Assembly (NCBI GenBank): GCA_000431075.1 | Contig: HF986899.1 | Span: 1-49,221, forward strand | Source of the DNA: Firmicutes bacterium CAG:555 | GTDB taxonomy: Bacteria > Bacillota > Clostridia > Oscillospirales > Oscillospiraceae | Direction: 5' to 3' | DNA: 49,221 nt | Part shown: positions 34,146 to 42,546 of the stretch, piece after piece | How the letters are laid out: each line of letters starts with the position of its first letter | How positions within the stretch are numbered: the first letter of the stretch is position 1 | Made by a program: the position numbers and the translations under genes | The notes under the pieces: model-generated | Databases searched by the model: none | What the model saw: only the letters and a program-made list of their open reading frames with translations | Told to the model about the DNA's origin: nothing

Positions 34146-35096
34146 ATGACTACTTTGTTTCTAATTCGTCACGCACAGGCCGAGGGCAACCTCTACCGCA
34201 TCGCCCAAGGGCAGTTTGACAGCTACATTACCGCACTCGGCTACAAGCAGATAGACGCACTTGCCGAGCGCTTTAAGAATGTGCATCTTGATGCACTGTA
34301 CTCAAGCGACCTGCGCCGCACACGCACGACCGCCACGGCGATAACCCGCTATCACGATCTGGAAATGCACACCACGCCGCGCCTGCGGGAGATCTGCCTC
34401 GGCGTGTGCGAGGGCATGAGCTTCGGCGATATGCGCAAGTACGACCCCGTGCAGATGGACTATTTCAATAACGACCCCGAGAAGTGGCGCTGCGAGGGGG
34501 CGGAAACCTTTAACGAGTGCACACAGCGCCTTATGAGCGTCATAACCGAGATAGCCGAGGCCAACGACGGCAAGACCGTCGCCGTTGTGAGCCACGGCAT
34601 GGCCATCCGCTCCGTGCTCGCCCGCATCATGGGCGTAAAGAGCGAGGATATCGCAGACCTTCCCCACGGCGACAACACCGCCGTGACGCTGCTGCATTAT
34701 GACGGCGGCAGGTTCACCGTCGAGTATTATAACGACAATTCGCACCTCACGCCCGAGCTTTCGACCCTTGCAAAGCAGACATGGTGGCGCAAGGACACCG
34801 GCGGCAGGGACGATAATAACTTCAGTTATGCGCCGCTTTCGCCGAGGGAGAACCCAGAGATATACTTGGATTTCTACCGCCAGTCGTGGCTTTCCGCCCA
34901 CTGCAATTTTGACTTTTTTTCCTTGCCGCCCACGGCAATCTCGACTTTTTCTCCGACGACTGGTACCTCACGGCGGCAAAGCGGCATTTTGACAGGGAGC
35001 CCGACTCCATCGTTGGCGTGTACCGTGTTGACGAGCTCATCGGCGTTGTGGAGCTTGACACACACAAGGGCGCTCACGCCGGCTACGGCTGGATAA
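34146..35096 (+). CDS. Histidine phosphatase domain of a frameshifted phosphatase-GNAT gene
   Basis: The first 250 or so residues are a histidine phosphatase (phosphoglycerate mutase-like) with the phospho-His motif LIRHAQAEGN at residues 6-15, a Glu at about 82-92, and SHGMAIR near 158. After about residue 255 the frame reads out into low-similarity Ser/Thr-rich sequence, while a GNAT domain continues in the -1 frame. The gene thus appears to be an interrupted fusion. The break coincides with two 32-bp near-direct repeats (34890-34953) and a T7 run at 34914-34920. Either it is disrupted, or a -1 shift on the T run makes the full fusion. It heads an operon with the next three genes. Confidence 0.75.
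   Translation: MTTLFLIRHAQAEGNLYRIAQGQFDSYITALGYKQIDALAERFKNVHLDALYSSDLRRTRTTATAITRYHDLEMHTTPRLREICLGVCEGMSFGDMRKYDPVQMDYFNNDPEKWRCEGAETFNECTQRLMSVITEIAEANDGKTVAVVSHGMAIRSVLARIMGVKSEDIADLPHGDNTAVTLLHYDGGRFTVEYYNDNSHLTPELSTLAKQTWWRKDTGGRDDNNFSYAPLSPRENPEIYLDFYRQSWLSAHCNFDFFSLPPTAISTFSPTTGTSRRQSGILTGSPTPSLACTVLTSSSALWSLTHTRALTPATAG
34890..34953 (+). repeat. 32-bp imperfect tandem duplication at the frameshift
   Basis: The units 34890-34921 and 34922-34953 match at 27 of 32 bases. Both encode a similar segment (AHCNFDFF and AHGNLDFF) but in different frames, because 32 is not a multiple of three. Removing one unit restores a continuous frame from phosphatase into GNAT domain. Confidence 0.8.
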
Positions 35097-35323
35097 GCCT
35101 TATCTGCCTCAAGCCGGAGTACCGCCGCCACGGCTACGGCATTCAGCCGCTCGGCTACGCCATCACGAAGTTCCAGAGGCTCGGCTTTCGTTCGGTGCGG
35201 CTTCATGTGTCGAGCGAAAACACCGCCGCCGTTCGCTTTTACGAAAGCTACGGCTTTGAAAAGCTGAACGAGGAGGCCGGAGCGGGCGCACCGCTGTACC
35301 TCATGGAGAAGAAATTCAAATGA
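35018..35323 (+). CDS. GNAT acetyltransferase domain, out-of-frame 3' part of the phosphatase gene
   Basis: This frame encodes a GNAT N-acetyltransferase domain: YGWISLICLKPEYRRHGYG with the acetyl-CoA motif region R-R-H-G-Y-G, then VSSENTAAVRFYESYGF. The open frame actually extends upstream to about 34922 (LAAHGNLDFFSDDWYLTAAK), with no good start or ribosome site, so it is most likely the C-terminal half of the preceding gene. Without frameshifting it would be silent or start weakly at the GTG at 35018. The next gene overlaps its stop by four bases. Confidence 0.65.
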   Translation: MYRVDELIGVVELDTHKGAHAGYGWISLICLKPEYRRHGYGIQPLGYAITKFQRLGFRSVRLHVSSENTAAVRFYESYGFEKLNEEAGAGAPLYLMEKKFK

Positions 35324-36420
35324 GCATGTGGAGAGAAAACGCAAAAGTTAAAAAGCTGGATACCGGAGAGCGCCGCATCATCACCGTGTCCGATATCCAC
35401 GGCAACCTGCCGTATCTCAGGGCGCTGCTCAGCAAAGTCGGATTTTCGCAGAACGACGAGCTTATCATCGACGGCGACTTTCTGGAAAAGGGCGAGTACA
35501 GCCTTGAAACGCTGCGATATCTCATGCGCCTTAGTCAGCGGGGCAATGTCCACGCCGTTTGCGGCAACTGCGACAGCTGGTCGGATGCCGTTGACGGCGA
35601 GATACGGTATTGGACGATACACATCGTTGACTATATGCTCTCCCGCCGGGGCGGACTTATCTGGGATATGCTCCGTGAGCAGGGCATCACCGTCACAAAG
35701 GATACGGACTTTATCCCGCTCATCCCGATGCTGCGGGAAAAATTCAAGCCGGAGTTCGACTTCATTCGTGCCCTTCCGCACATTATCGAGACCGGGCACT
35801 GCATCTTCGTCCACGGCGGCGTGCGCCCCGATGTGCCGATGGACAGGCAAATGGGCGGCGACTGCATGAAGTTCGACAATTTTCGAAGCTACGGCTATAA
35901 ATTCGACAAATGGGTCGTCGTCGGCCACTGGCCGGTGGTGCTGTATAACGAGGATTTCGTCTGCGCAAATCCCATCATCGACCGTGAGCACCATGTCATC
36001 TCCATCGACGGCGGCTGTGTGCTCAAGGATGACGGGCAGCTCAATGCGCTCATCATCCCCTTTGACGGCAGCGAGGATTTTTCCTTTGACGCCTACGACC
36101 CGTTCCCGGTGAAAACGGTCAAAACGCCGCAGGAGCGTTCCGAGCACTCGTACTACATCCGCTGGGGCGATAACGATGTGCAGGTGCTGCGCCGCGGTGC
36201 GGAGTTTTCGCTGTGCAAGCATGTCCGCACGGGCTATGAGATGGAGATCCTGACGAAGTATCTGTACTCCGACGAGGAGTTTTGCAAATGCAACGACTCG
36301 ACCGACTTTGAGCCGGAGCTTAAGCCCGGCGACAGGGTCGGCGTGGTCGAGGAAACGAGCCGAGGTTATCTTGTGAAGCACAACGGCACCTCCGGCTGGT
36401 ATTGGGGAGAGCTTGAGTAA
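35320..36420 (+). CDS. PPP-type metallophosphatase with C-terminal SH3-like domain
   Basis: This 366-residue protein has the calcineurin-like metal motifs: SDIHGN (24-29), DGDFLEKG (51-58), CGNCD (81-85), then VHGGVRPD and VVGHWP. It is a serine/threonine-phosphatase-type hydrolase with a dinuclear metal centre. A C-terminal segment from about residue 330 (LKPGDRVGVVEE, then GTSGWYWGELE) resembles a small SH3-like domain. The ATG at 35320 overlaps the previous stop and follows GGAG. It sits between the phosphatase-GNAT gene and the ygiQ-like gene. Its substrate is unknown. Confidence 0.85.
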   Translation: MSMWRENAKVKKLDTGERRIITVSDIHGNLPYLRALLSKVGFSQNDELIIDGDFLEKGEYSLETLRYLMRLSQRGNVHAVCGNCDSWSDAVDGEIRYWTIHIVDYMLSRRGGLIWDMLREQGITVTKDTDFIPLIPMLREKFKPEFDFIRALPHIIETGHCIFVHGGVRPDVPMDRQMGGDCMKFDNFRSYGYKFDKWVVVGHWPVVLYNEDFVCANPIIDREHHVISIDGGCVLKDDGQLNALIIPFDGSEDFSFDAYDPFPVKTVKTPQERSEHSYYIRWGDNDVQVLRRGAEFSLCKHVRTGYEMEILTKYLYSDEEFCKCNDSTDFEPELKPGDRVGVVEETSRGYLVKHNGTSGWYWGELE

Positions 36421-38360
36421 TGGAAAACATGGACTTTTTACCCGTCTCGAGGGACGAAATGATCGAGCGTGGCTGGTGGTGGTACGACTTTTTGCTCGTC
36501 ACCGGCGATGCGTATGTCGACCACCCGAGCTTCGGCCCCTCGGTCATCGGCCGTGTGCTTGAGGCCGAGGGCTACCGTGTTGCGGTGCTTGCACAGCCGG
36601 ACTGGCACTCCGCCGCCGACTTTGCCGCCTTCGGCAGACCGAAGCTTGCCGTTTTGATAGGCGCCGGCAACTTGGACTCCATGGTCGCACACTACACGGC
36701 GGCCAAAAAGCGCCGCAGCGAGGATTTCTATTCGCCCGGCAAAAAGGCGGGCCTGCGCCCGGACAGAGCGACCATCGTGTACTCGAACAGGGCGAGGGAG
36801 GCCTTCCCCGATGTGCCGATCATCATCGGCGGCTTGGAGGCGAGCCTGCGCCGCTTTGCCCACTACGACTATTGGGAGGACAAGGTGCGCCGCTCGATAC
36901 TGTTCGATTCGGGTGCGGATATGCTCATCTACGGCATGGGCGAGTATGCCGAGCGGGAGATAGCAAAGCGGCTCAAAAAGAAAATTCCCGTCAGCAAAAT
37001 GACCGATATAAAAGGCACGGCGTATCTCACGCACGATAAAGCAGACTGCGCATTTGACTATGTGGAGCTTCCGTCATTTAAGGATGTGTGCGAGTCAAAG
37101 CGCCTGTACGCCGACGCAACACGCATCGAGTACGAAGAGCACGACCCCGTGCGCGGCAGGGCGATGATACAGGAGCACGACGGCAGGTATCTTGTCGTAA
37201 ATCCCCCTGCAATGCCCTTGACCGCAAAGGAGCTCGACTTTGTCGCCGAACTTCCGTATGCAAGGACTTATCATCCTATGTACGAGCCTCTCGGCGGCGT
37301 TCCCGCCATTGACGAGGTGCGCTTTTCCGTCATCCACAACCGTGGCTGCTTCGGCGGCTGCAGCTTCTGCGCATTAGCGTTCCACCAGGGCAGAATGGTC
37401 ACGAGCCGCAGCCACGAAAGCGTCATCCGTGAGGTCACGGCGCTCACGAAGCTGCCCGATTTCAAGGGCTACATAAACGATGTCGGCGGCCCGTCGGCAA
37501 ACTTCCGCCACCACTCCTGCCACAAGCAGGACAAATACGGCATGTGTCCGGACAAGCGCTGCCTTGCGCCGTACCCGTGCAAAAATCTCGATGCCGACCA
37601 CTCGGATTACTTGGCGCTTTTGCGTAAGCTGCGGGCCATCCCGGGCATAAAAAAGGTGTTTGTCCGCAGCGGCATCCGCTATGACTACATGCTTCAGGAC
37701 AAGAACAACGAGTTCTTTGCCGAGCTTGTAAAGTACCACATCTCGGGGCAATTAAAGGTCGCACCCGAGCACTGCATCGACTCCGTGCTCGACTACATGG
37801 GCAAGCCGCACATCGATGTTTACGAGCGCTTTTTGGAGCAGTATAAGAAGCTCAACAACAAGTTTTCAAAGGAGCAGTACATCGTTCCGTACCTCATGTC
37901 GTCCCACCCGGGCAGCACGCTCGAGGATGCCGTGGCGCTGGCCGAGTACCTCAACAAAAAGGGGCGCCAGCCCGAGCAGGTACAGGACTTTTATCCTACC
38001 CCCGGTACTCTCTCGACCTGTATGTACTACACGGGCATAGACCCCATGACCATGAAGGCGGTGTATGTCGCCAAAACGCCGCAGGAAAAGGCGATGCAGC
38101 GTGCGCTTTTGCAGTGGAAGCGGCCGGATAAGCGCAAGCTCGTTATAGAAGCTCTCAAGGCCGCCGGTCGGGAGGATCTCATCGGCTACGGGCCGGAGTG
38201 TCTCGTGCGGCCGGACAGACCGGCTTCCCGCAAGCCCAAGGCAGAGCCGAAAAAGTCCGAGCCGCCGAAGAGATCCGAGGGCTACAAAAAGGGCTGGGCA
38301 AAGCCGAAGAATAAGAAAACCGCAAAGTCCAACAAGGGCGGAAAGGGGAAAAAGTCATGA
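36420..38360 (+). CDS. YgiQ-family radical SAM protein
   Basis: This 646-residue protein has the YgiQ architecture: an N-terminal domain (LPVSRDEMIERGWWWYDF), then a radical SAM core with CX3CX2C at Cys310, Cys314 and Cys317 (NRGCFGGCSFCALAFHQGR), and a DUF3362-like C-terminal region. The last 45 residues are Lys-rich, likely disordered and possibly nucleic-acid binding. The 4Fe-4S cluster should cleave S-adenosylmethionine, but the family's reaction is not well defined. The ATG shares one base with the upstream stop codon, so translation is coupled. Confidence 0.93.
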   Translation: MENMDFLPVSRDEMIERGWWWYDFLLVTGDAYVDHPSFGPSVIGRVLEAEGYRVAVLAQPDWHSAADFAAFGRPKLAVLIGAGNLDSMVAHYTAAKKRRSEDFYSPGKKAGLRPDRATIVYSNRAREAFPDVPIIIGGLEASLRRFAHYDYWEDKVRRSILFDSGADMLIYGMGEYAEREIAKRLKKKIPVSKMTDIKGTAYLTHDKADCAFDYVELPSFKDVCESKRLYADATRIEYEEHDPVRGRAMIQEHDGRYLVVNPPAMPLTAKELDFVAELPYARTYHPMYEPLGGVPAIDEVRFSVIHNRGCFGGCSFCALAFHQGRMVTSRSHESVIREVTALTKLPDFKGYINDVGGPSANFRHHSCHKQDKYGMCPDKRCLAPYPCKNLDADHSDYLALLRKLRAIPGIKKVFVRSGIRYDYMLQDKNNEFFAELVKYHISGQLKVAPEHCIDSVLDYMGKPHIDVYERFLEQYKKLNNKFSKEQYIVPYLMSSHPGSTLEDAVALAEYLNKKGRQPEQVQDFYPTPGTLSTCMYYTGIDPMTMKAVYVAKTPQEKAMQRALLQWKRPDKRKLVIEALKAAGREDLIGYGPECLVRPDRPASRKPKAEPKKSEPPKRSEGYKKGWAKPKNKKTAKSNKGGKGKKS

Positions 38361-38641
38361 GCGAAGCCATGATAACGGCCGTGTGGTACATTGTCGCCGC
38401 CATGAATGTCATTGCGTTCATCCTCATGGGCACGGACAAGATAAAGGCCAAGCTCGACAAGCGCCGCATACCCGAAAAGGTGCTGTTCCTGTTTGCGATT
38501 TTGTTCGGTGCGATAGGCGGCACTATCGGCATGTACTCGTTCCGCCACAAGACAAAGCACTGGTACTTTGCCGTGTTCTTCCCCGCACTTGCGATACTGC
38601 AATTTGCGCTGCTTGTGTATTTCAAATTCTCAACGATGTGA
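38357..38641 (+). CDS. DUF1294 small membrane protein
   Basis: This 94-residue protein has three hydrophobic segments and the DUF1294 pattern (MGTDKIKAKLDKRRIPEKVL, then GGTIGMYSFRHKTKHWYF). Function is unknown. Its ATG overlaps the stop of the ygiQ-like gene in an ATGA arrangement, with GGAAAGGGG upstream. It is the last gene of this operon. Confidence 0.9.
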   Translation: MSEAMITAVWYIVAAMNVIAFILMGTDKIKAKLDKRRIPEKVLFLFAILFGAIGGTIGMYSFRHKTKHWYFAVFFPALAILQFALLVYFKFSTM

Positions 38642-38643
38642 AA

Positions 38644-38676
38644 AAACGCCTTTGGTCATTCCAAAGGCGTTTGGTT
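38644..38676. terminator. Bidirectional terminator after DUF1294
   Basis: AAACGCCTTTGG and CCAAAGGCGTTT form a 12-bp stem with a TCATT loop. It serves the plus-strand operon and probably the converging DUF378 gene. Confidence 0.85.
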
Positions 38677-38695
38677 TTACCCGTCTATTCGTCTG

Positions 38696-38902
38696 TTACT
38701 CGTCGGGGCAGCAGTCACGCTTGAACAGCAGCGATATACACCAAAGTGCGGCGAGACCGACAAGGGTGTAGATAACACGGCTCACGACGGCGGTCTGCCC
38801 GCCGCAGATCCATGCAACGATGTCAAATCTGAAAAGTCCGATGCTGCCCCAGTTGATACCGCCGATGATGGTCAGTATCAGCGCAATGCGATCTATAATC
38901 AT
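38696..38902 (-). CDS. DUF378 small membrane protein
   Basis: This 68-residue protein matches DUF378 (ALILTIIGGINWGSIGLFRFDIVA), with two hydrophobic segments and a short Cys-containing tail. Function is unknown. I use the ATG at 38902, where family members start; an ATG at 38914 is also in frame, and AAAGG suits the inner start better. The upstream gap to 39281 holds its promoter, the leader candidate at 39000-39133 and a family B scrap near 39150-39185. Confidence 0.85.
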   Translation of the reverse strand: MIIDRIALILTIIGGINWGSIGLFRFDIVAWICGGQTAVVSRVIYTLVGLAALWCISLLFKRDCCPDE

Positions 38903-38999
38903 GCTTTCATCCATCCTTTCTTGCTTAGTTTGCGCCGCATGATGATAATTATTTAAGAAAAATTTTTCATTCGACAAAACTTGTGTTTTCTCGCTCTTT

Positions 39000-39133
39000 A
39001 CAAGCCTGCGGCAAAATGGTATTGTCTATTCACAGCTTATCCAATTGGTCTCGCAAATGCGAAACCACGGCTCATATCTTTATCCCACAACCCTGTTAGC
39101 AGGCTGCAGATCGCAGCCTGCACTTTTTATTTT
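39000..39133 (+). ncRNA. Candidate small RNA or attenuated leader with terminator
   Basis: A strong terminator, GCAGGCTGC (39099-39107), AGATC, GCAGCCTGC (39113-39121) then ACTTTTTATTTT, stands alone with no gene ending before it. Upstream, AGCCTGC (39003-39009) is complementary to the terminator's 5' arm and could act as an antiterminator. A further hairpin, GGTCTCGC-AAAT-GCGAAACC, lies at about 39047-39066. No clear promoter or known RNA family was recognised. noc starts about 150 bases downstream. Confidence 0.4.
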
Positions 39134-39281
39134 CTGACAGGCTGATTTCCGTCGGGCTTCGCCTTGCCTGAACGAAAATCATCTGTGTCAAATGTTTTAA
39201 TGTGACGAGTGTTAACTTCGCTAATTTTTGCATAATAAATGCTGTATCCTCAGAATATATCTATATGTTCTGGAGGCAATT

Positions 39282-40097
39282 ATGCAAGCGATAAAACGGC
39301 GGCCGTCGGTGCGCAGAGGCGGCGTTATCTATCTTTCGGTCGAGGACATTGACCCAAGTCCCGTCCAGCCGAGAAAAACCTTTGACGACGGCGACTTGAA
39401 CGAGCTTTCGCAGTCTATCGCCGAGTACGGCATACTGAATCCGCTGACCGTGCGTCTGCGGGATAACCGCTACGAGCTCGTTGCTGGCGAGCGCAGACTG
39501 CGTGCTGCAAAGCTTGCGGGGCTCGTTGAGGTGCCGTGCATTCTGCTCGATGTCGGGCTCGAGGACGCAAGCCTGATCGCACTCATCGAGAATTTGCAGC
39601 GGCGTGACCTTGATTTCATCGAGGAGGCAAACGGCTTAAAGCAGCTTATCGACCTTTTCGGCATGAGCCAGGAGGAGGCGGCCCGCAGACTCGGCAAGTC
39701 GCAGTCGGCGGTGGCAAACAAGCTGCGGCTGTTGAAGCTTCCGCAGGATGTGCGTGAAACGCTGCGTGACCGTGGGCTTACCGAGCGCCACGGCAGGGCG
39801 CTTTTACGCCTGCCCGACGCCACGGCGATACGCTCGGCGCTTGCGTATATCATCGAGCACGACCTCAATGTCGTGTCGACGGATAATTACATAGACGCCC
39901 TCATTGAGCGGCAAAAGCTCGGTGTGCACGAAAAACCAAAGCGCACATTCATAATGAAGGATGTGCGGCTTTTCATGAACACGGTGCGCCACGGGCTCGA
40001 CCTCATGAAGCAGGGCGGCATCGACGCAGGATTAAAGCGCGAGGAGACCGATGATGCGTACATCCTCACCATATCCATCCCCAAAAAGACGGAATAG
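39282..40097 (+). CDS. noc: Nucleoid occlusion/ParB-family protein
   Basis: This 271-residue protein has the ParB CTPase motifs, C-motif GERRLRAAKLAGL (about residues 76-88) and ENLQRRDL (about 110-117), then the DNA-binding helix-turn-helix (SQEEAARRLGKSQSAVANKL, about 137-156). ParB and Noc are similar; Noc links DNA to the membrane and blocks division over the nucleoid, while ParB loads SMC at parS. No parA adjoins it, which slightly favours Noc. The ATG at 39282 follows TGGAGGC. I saw no clear parS or Noc-binding site. Confidence 0.85.
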   Translation: MQAIKRRPSVRRGGVIYLSVEDIDPSPVQPRKTFDDGDLNELSQSIAEYGILNPLTVRLRDNRYELVAGERRLRAAKLAGLVEVPCILLDVGLEDASLIALIENLQRRDLDFIEEANGLKQLIDLFGMSQEEAARRLGKSQSAVANKLRLLKLPQDVRETLRDRGLTERHGRALLRLPDATAIRSALAYIIEHDLNVVSTDNYIDALIERQKLGVHEKPKRTFIMKDVRLFMNTVRHGLDLMKQGGIDAGLKREETDDAYILTISIPKKTE

Positions 40098-40138
40098 TAC
40101 AAACTCCGCTTTGCATATGCTTTGCGGGGGTGCAGAAT

Positions 40139-40417
40139 ATGATAAACTATTTTTCCGAGCTGCGATACAAGGAGGTCATCGATATCCACACCGGCAGACG
40201 ATTGGGCTATGTGTGCGATGCCGAGTTTGACGAAAAGGAGGGGCGGATAATTTCGCTCATCACCCCGGGCAGGGCAAAGCTTTTCGGGCTTTTAGGCCGT
40301 GAGGATGACTACATTTTGCCGTGGAAATGCATCCAACGCCTCGGCAGCGACATCATCCTTGTCGAGCTTGAGCCGAATCAGCCCCGCCGTCACCGTGAAA
40401 AAAGAAAAATTTTTTGA
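40139..40417 (+). CDS. YlmC/YmxH-family sporulation protein (PRC-barrel-like)
   Basis: This 92-residue protein starts MINYFSELRYKEVIDIHTGR and continues with GYVCDAEFDEKEGRIISLITPG, the YlmC/YmxH pattern of a PRC-barrel-like fold found in spore-forming Firmicutes. Its role is poorly defined. The ATG at 40139 was preferred to an in-frame GTG at 40130 because of the family's start and the GGGGGTG upstream. It is placed between noc and rpsB and may be cotranscribed with noc. Confidence 0.85.
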   Translation: MINYFSELRYKEVIDIHTGRRLGYVCDAEFDEKEGRIISLITPGRAKLFGLLGREDDYILPWKCIQRLGSDIILVELEPNQPRRHREKRKIF

Positions 40418-40435
40418 CAAATCGGTAAAAAACTA

Positions 40436-40464
40436 TTGAAATTCCACGCTGTTTTTGATATTAT
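40436..40464 (+). promoter_or_regulatory. Sigma-A promoter of rpsB
   Basis: TTGAAA (40436-40441) and TATTAT (40459-40464) are 17 bases apart. A TTGACA at 40414 lies just upstream without a matching -10 box. Confidence 0.75.
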
Positions 40465-40470
40465 ATCAAG

Positions 40471-40560
40471 GCATTTCGCACGGGTGCGGACTTTTACCCA
40501 TGTGGCTACGGCTTGGGCAGGGGGCTGATGCATCCGGAGGAAAAAACAAATTAGGAGGAA
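40471..40560 (+). promoter_or_regulatory. Structured rpsB leader, possible S2 autoregulatory element
   Basis: The roughly 95-base leader can fold: GCAT near 40471 pairs with ATGC near 40526, enclosing CGCA-CGGG-TGCG and a CCCA...TGGG stem (about 40498-40518). The GC-rich folded part contrasts with the AT-rich flanks. Ribosomal protein leaders often bind their own protein. This is an inference from position and folding. Confidence 0.4.
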
Positions 40561-40566
40561 AAATCA

Positions 40567-41310
40567 ATGTCAGTAGTATCTATGAAGCAGCTGCTCGAGG
40601 CCGGTGTCCACTTCGGTCACCAGACCCGCCGCTGGAACCCCAAGATGGCCGAATACATCTACATGGAGCGTAACGGCATCTACATCATCGACCTGCAGAA
40701 GACCGTCAAGAAGCTCGAAGAGGCTTACAACTTCGTGCGTGACATCGCTGCAAACGGCCAGACCATCCTTTTCGTCGGCACCAAGAAGCAGGCTGCCGAG
40801 GCTGTTAAGGAAGAGGCTTCCCGTGTAGGCATGTACTATGTCAACGCCCGTTGGCTCGGCGGCATGCTCACCAACTTCAAGACCATGCGCACCCGTATCG
40901 ACCGCCTTGCTCAGCTCAAGAAGATGCAGGAGGACGGCACCTTCGATATGCTGCCCAAGAAGGAAGTCATCAAGCTCATGGGCGAGATGGACAAGCTCGA
41001 GAAGTACCTCGGCGGCGTTAAGGAAATGAAGAAGCTGCCCGGCGCAATGTTCGTTGTTGACCCCCGCAAGGAGCACAACGCAATTGCAGAGGCTCGCAAG
41101 CTGCACATCCCCATCGTTGCTATCGTTGATACCAACTGCGACCCCGATGAGGTCGACTATGTCATTCCCGCAAACGACGACGCTATCCGTGCTATCCGCC
41201 TGATCGCTTCCACCATGGCTAACGCCGTGCAGGAAGGCCGCCAGGGCGCAGATGCCGAGGTCGAGGAGACCCTCGCCGAGGCAGAGGCCGAGAAGGTCGA
41301 AGAGGAATAA
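40567..41310 (+). CDS. rpsB: 30S ribosomal protein S2
   Basis: This 247-residue protein is complete S2, needed for the small subunit and for S1 binding. It starts with MKQLLEAGVHFGHQTRRWNP near residue 6 and contains the family's PDAI-region equivalent VVDPRKEHNAIAEARKL. An acidic C-terminal tail (about 225-247) is usual in Clostridia. The ATG follows TTAGGAGG. tsf follows, in the normal bacterial order. Confidence 0.98.
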   Translation: MSVVSMKQLLEAGVHFGHQTRRWNPKMAEYIYMERNGIYIIDLQKTVKKLEEAYNFVRDIAANGQTILFVGTKKQAAEAVKEEASRVGMYYVNARWLGGMLTNFKTMRTRIDRLAQLKKMQEDGTFDMLPKKEVIKLMGEMDKLEKYLGGVKEMKKLPGAMFVVDPRKEHNAIAEARKLHIPIVAIVDTNCDPDEVDYVIPANDDAIRAIRLIASTMANAVQEGRQGADAEVEETLAEAEAEKVEEE

Positions 41311-41323
41311 TAAAAAATCCACA

Positions 41324-41348
41324 GGGGGCATACCTTGCCCCCTTTTTT
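41324..41348 (+). terminator. Attenuator between rpsB and tsf
   Basis: GGGGGCA and TGCCCCC pair with a five-base loop and are followed by six T residues. It should reduce transcription from rpsB into tsf. Confidence 0.8.
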
Positions 41349-41386
41349 CAAATTCACAAACGATGAAGAACTAGGAGGATAATATA

Positions 41387-42316
41387 ATGGCTTTTACCGC
41401 TCAGGATGTAAAAACTCTCCGCGAGATGACCAATGTCGGCATGATGGACTGCAAGAAGGCCCTGACCGAGACCGACGGCGATATGGATAAGGCAGTCGAG
41501 TGGCTGCGTGAGAAGGGCCTTGCCAAGGCCGCAAAGAAGGCCGGACGCATCGCCGCAGAAGGCATGGCATATGCCGAGGTCTGCCCCGAGTGCGGCGTCG
41601 GCGCCGTTGTCGAGGTCAACTGCGAGACCGACTTCTGCGCAAAGAGCGAGCTTTTCGTCGCTTTCGTTAAGGATATCTGCAAGGTAGTCCTCAAGGACGA
41701 CCCCAAGGATGTTGAGGCTCTCATGAACTGCAAGTACCCCGGCTCCGAGCTCACCGTTGCCGAGACTCTGCCCGAGAAGGTCATGTCCATCGGCGAGAAT
41801 CTCCAGATCCGCCGCTTCAAGCGTTACTCCGAGAACACCTCCGTGGCATATGTCCACGCAGGCGGCAAGATCGGCGTGCTCGTCAACCTCGCTGTTGAGG
41901 GCGGCATCGACGCTACCGAGATCGGCAAGGATGTTGCAATGCAGATCGCAGCTCTCAATCCCCGCTTCTGGGATAAGAGCGAGGTCACCGAGGAGGTTCT
42001 CGAGGAGGAGAAGAAGATCGCTCTTGCTCTCATGAATCAGGATCCCAAGAACGCCTCCAAGCCCGACGCCATCAAGGAAAAGATCGTCATGGGCAAGATG
42101 AACAAGTTCTATCAGGAAAACTGCCTGCTCCAGCAGGAGTTCGTCAAGGACAGCTCCATGTCCGTTGAGAAGTACATCGCTTCCGCTGCCAAGGCTCTCG
42201 GCGGCTCCGTCAAGTTCGTTGACGCTGTCCGTTTCGCAAAGGGCGAGGGCATCGAGAAGAAGGAAGAGGACTTCGCAGCCGAAGTCGCCGCTCAGATGAA
42301 CATGGGCAAGCACTAA
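41387..42316 (+). CDS. tsf: Translation elongation factor Ts
   Basis: This 309-residue factor promotes GDP exchange on EF-Tu. The N-terminal UBA-like domain has the signature TNVGMMDCKKALTE (about residues 11-24), followed by EKAVEWLREKGLAKA-like sequence, then two core subdomains with VEVNCETDFCAK. An extra Cys pair (CPECG, about residues 66-70) lies in the loop after the first domain and is unusual-looking but conserved-looking in style. The ATG follows TAGGAGG. Confidence 0.97.
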   Translation: MAFTAQDVKTLREMTNVGMMDCKKALTETDGDMDKAVEWLREKGLAKAAKKAGRIAAEGMAYAEVCPECGVGAVVEVNCETDFCAKSELFVAFVKDICKVVLKDDPKDVEALMNCKYPGSELTVAETLPEKVMSIGENLQIRRFKRYSENTSVAYVHAGGKIGVLVNLAVEGGIDATEIGKDVAMQIAALNPRFWDKSEVTEEVLEEEKKIALALMNQDPKNASKPDAIKEKIVMGKMNKFYQENCLLQQEFVKDSSMSVEKYIASAAKALGGSVKFVDAVRFAKGEGIEKKEEDFAAEVAAQMNMGKH

Positions 42317-42344
42317 AATCTCAACAGGGCGGCACAGGACGGTG

Positions 42345-42465
42345 CTGCACCGGCTTTGACCGGCGCTTTTCCGCCCATACCGCACAAAAAATTCCGGTAA
42401 TACACAAAGTATTGCCGGATTTTTTTGTTTGTCTGAACGAAAAACAGCTCGCTCAAAACTAAACC
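42345..42465 (+). repeat. Partial family B repeat serving as tsf terminator
   Basis: The segment matches the left part of family B, with TTTTCCGCCCATACCGC, the AATACACAAAGTATT core and CTCGCTCAAAACT. The hairpin AATTCCGGTAATAC...GTATTGCCGGATT (about 42390-42421) with a T7 tail is the tsf terminator. A second hairpin follows, CCGCACC...GGTGCGG at about 42485-42514. Confidence 0.75.
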
Positions 42466-42546
42466 CTACGGGCGACAGCTCCCCGCACCGCCCTGCTGAG
42501 ATAAGAGGGGTGCGGCAAACAACGCTGCGGTGTTTTTTTGCTGCCC

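Noticed and set aside
34146..35096. Treating the C-terminal 60 residues of this frame as a real domain
   Set aside because: They are Ser/Thr-rich and out of frame with an obvious GNAT domain on the same DNA, so they are most likely read-through sequence.
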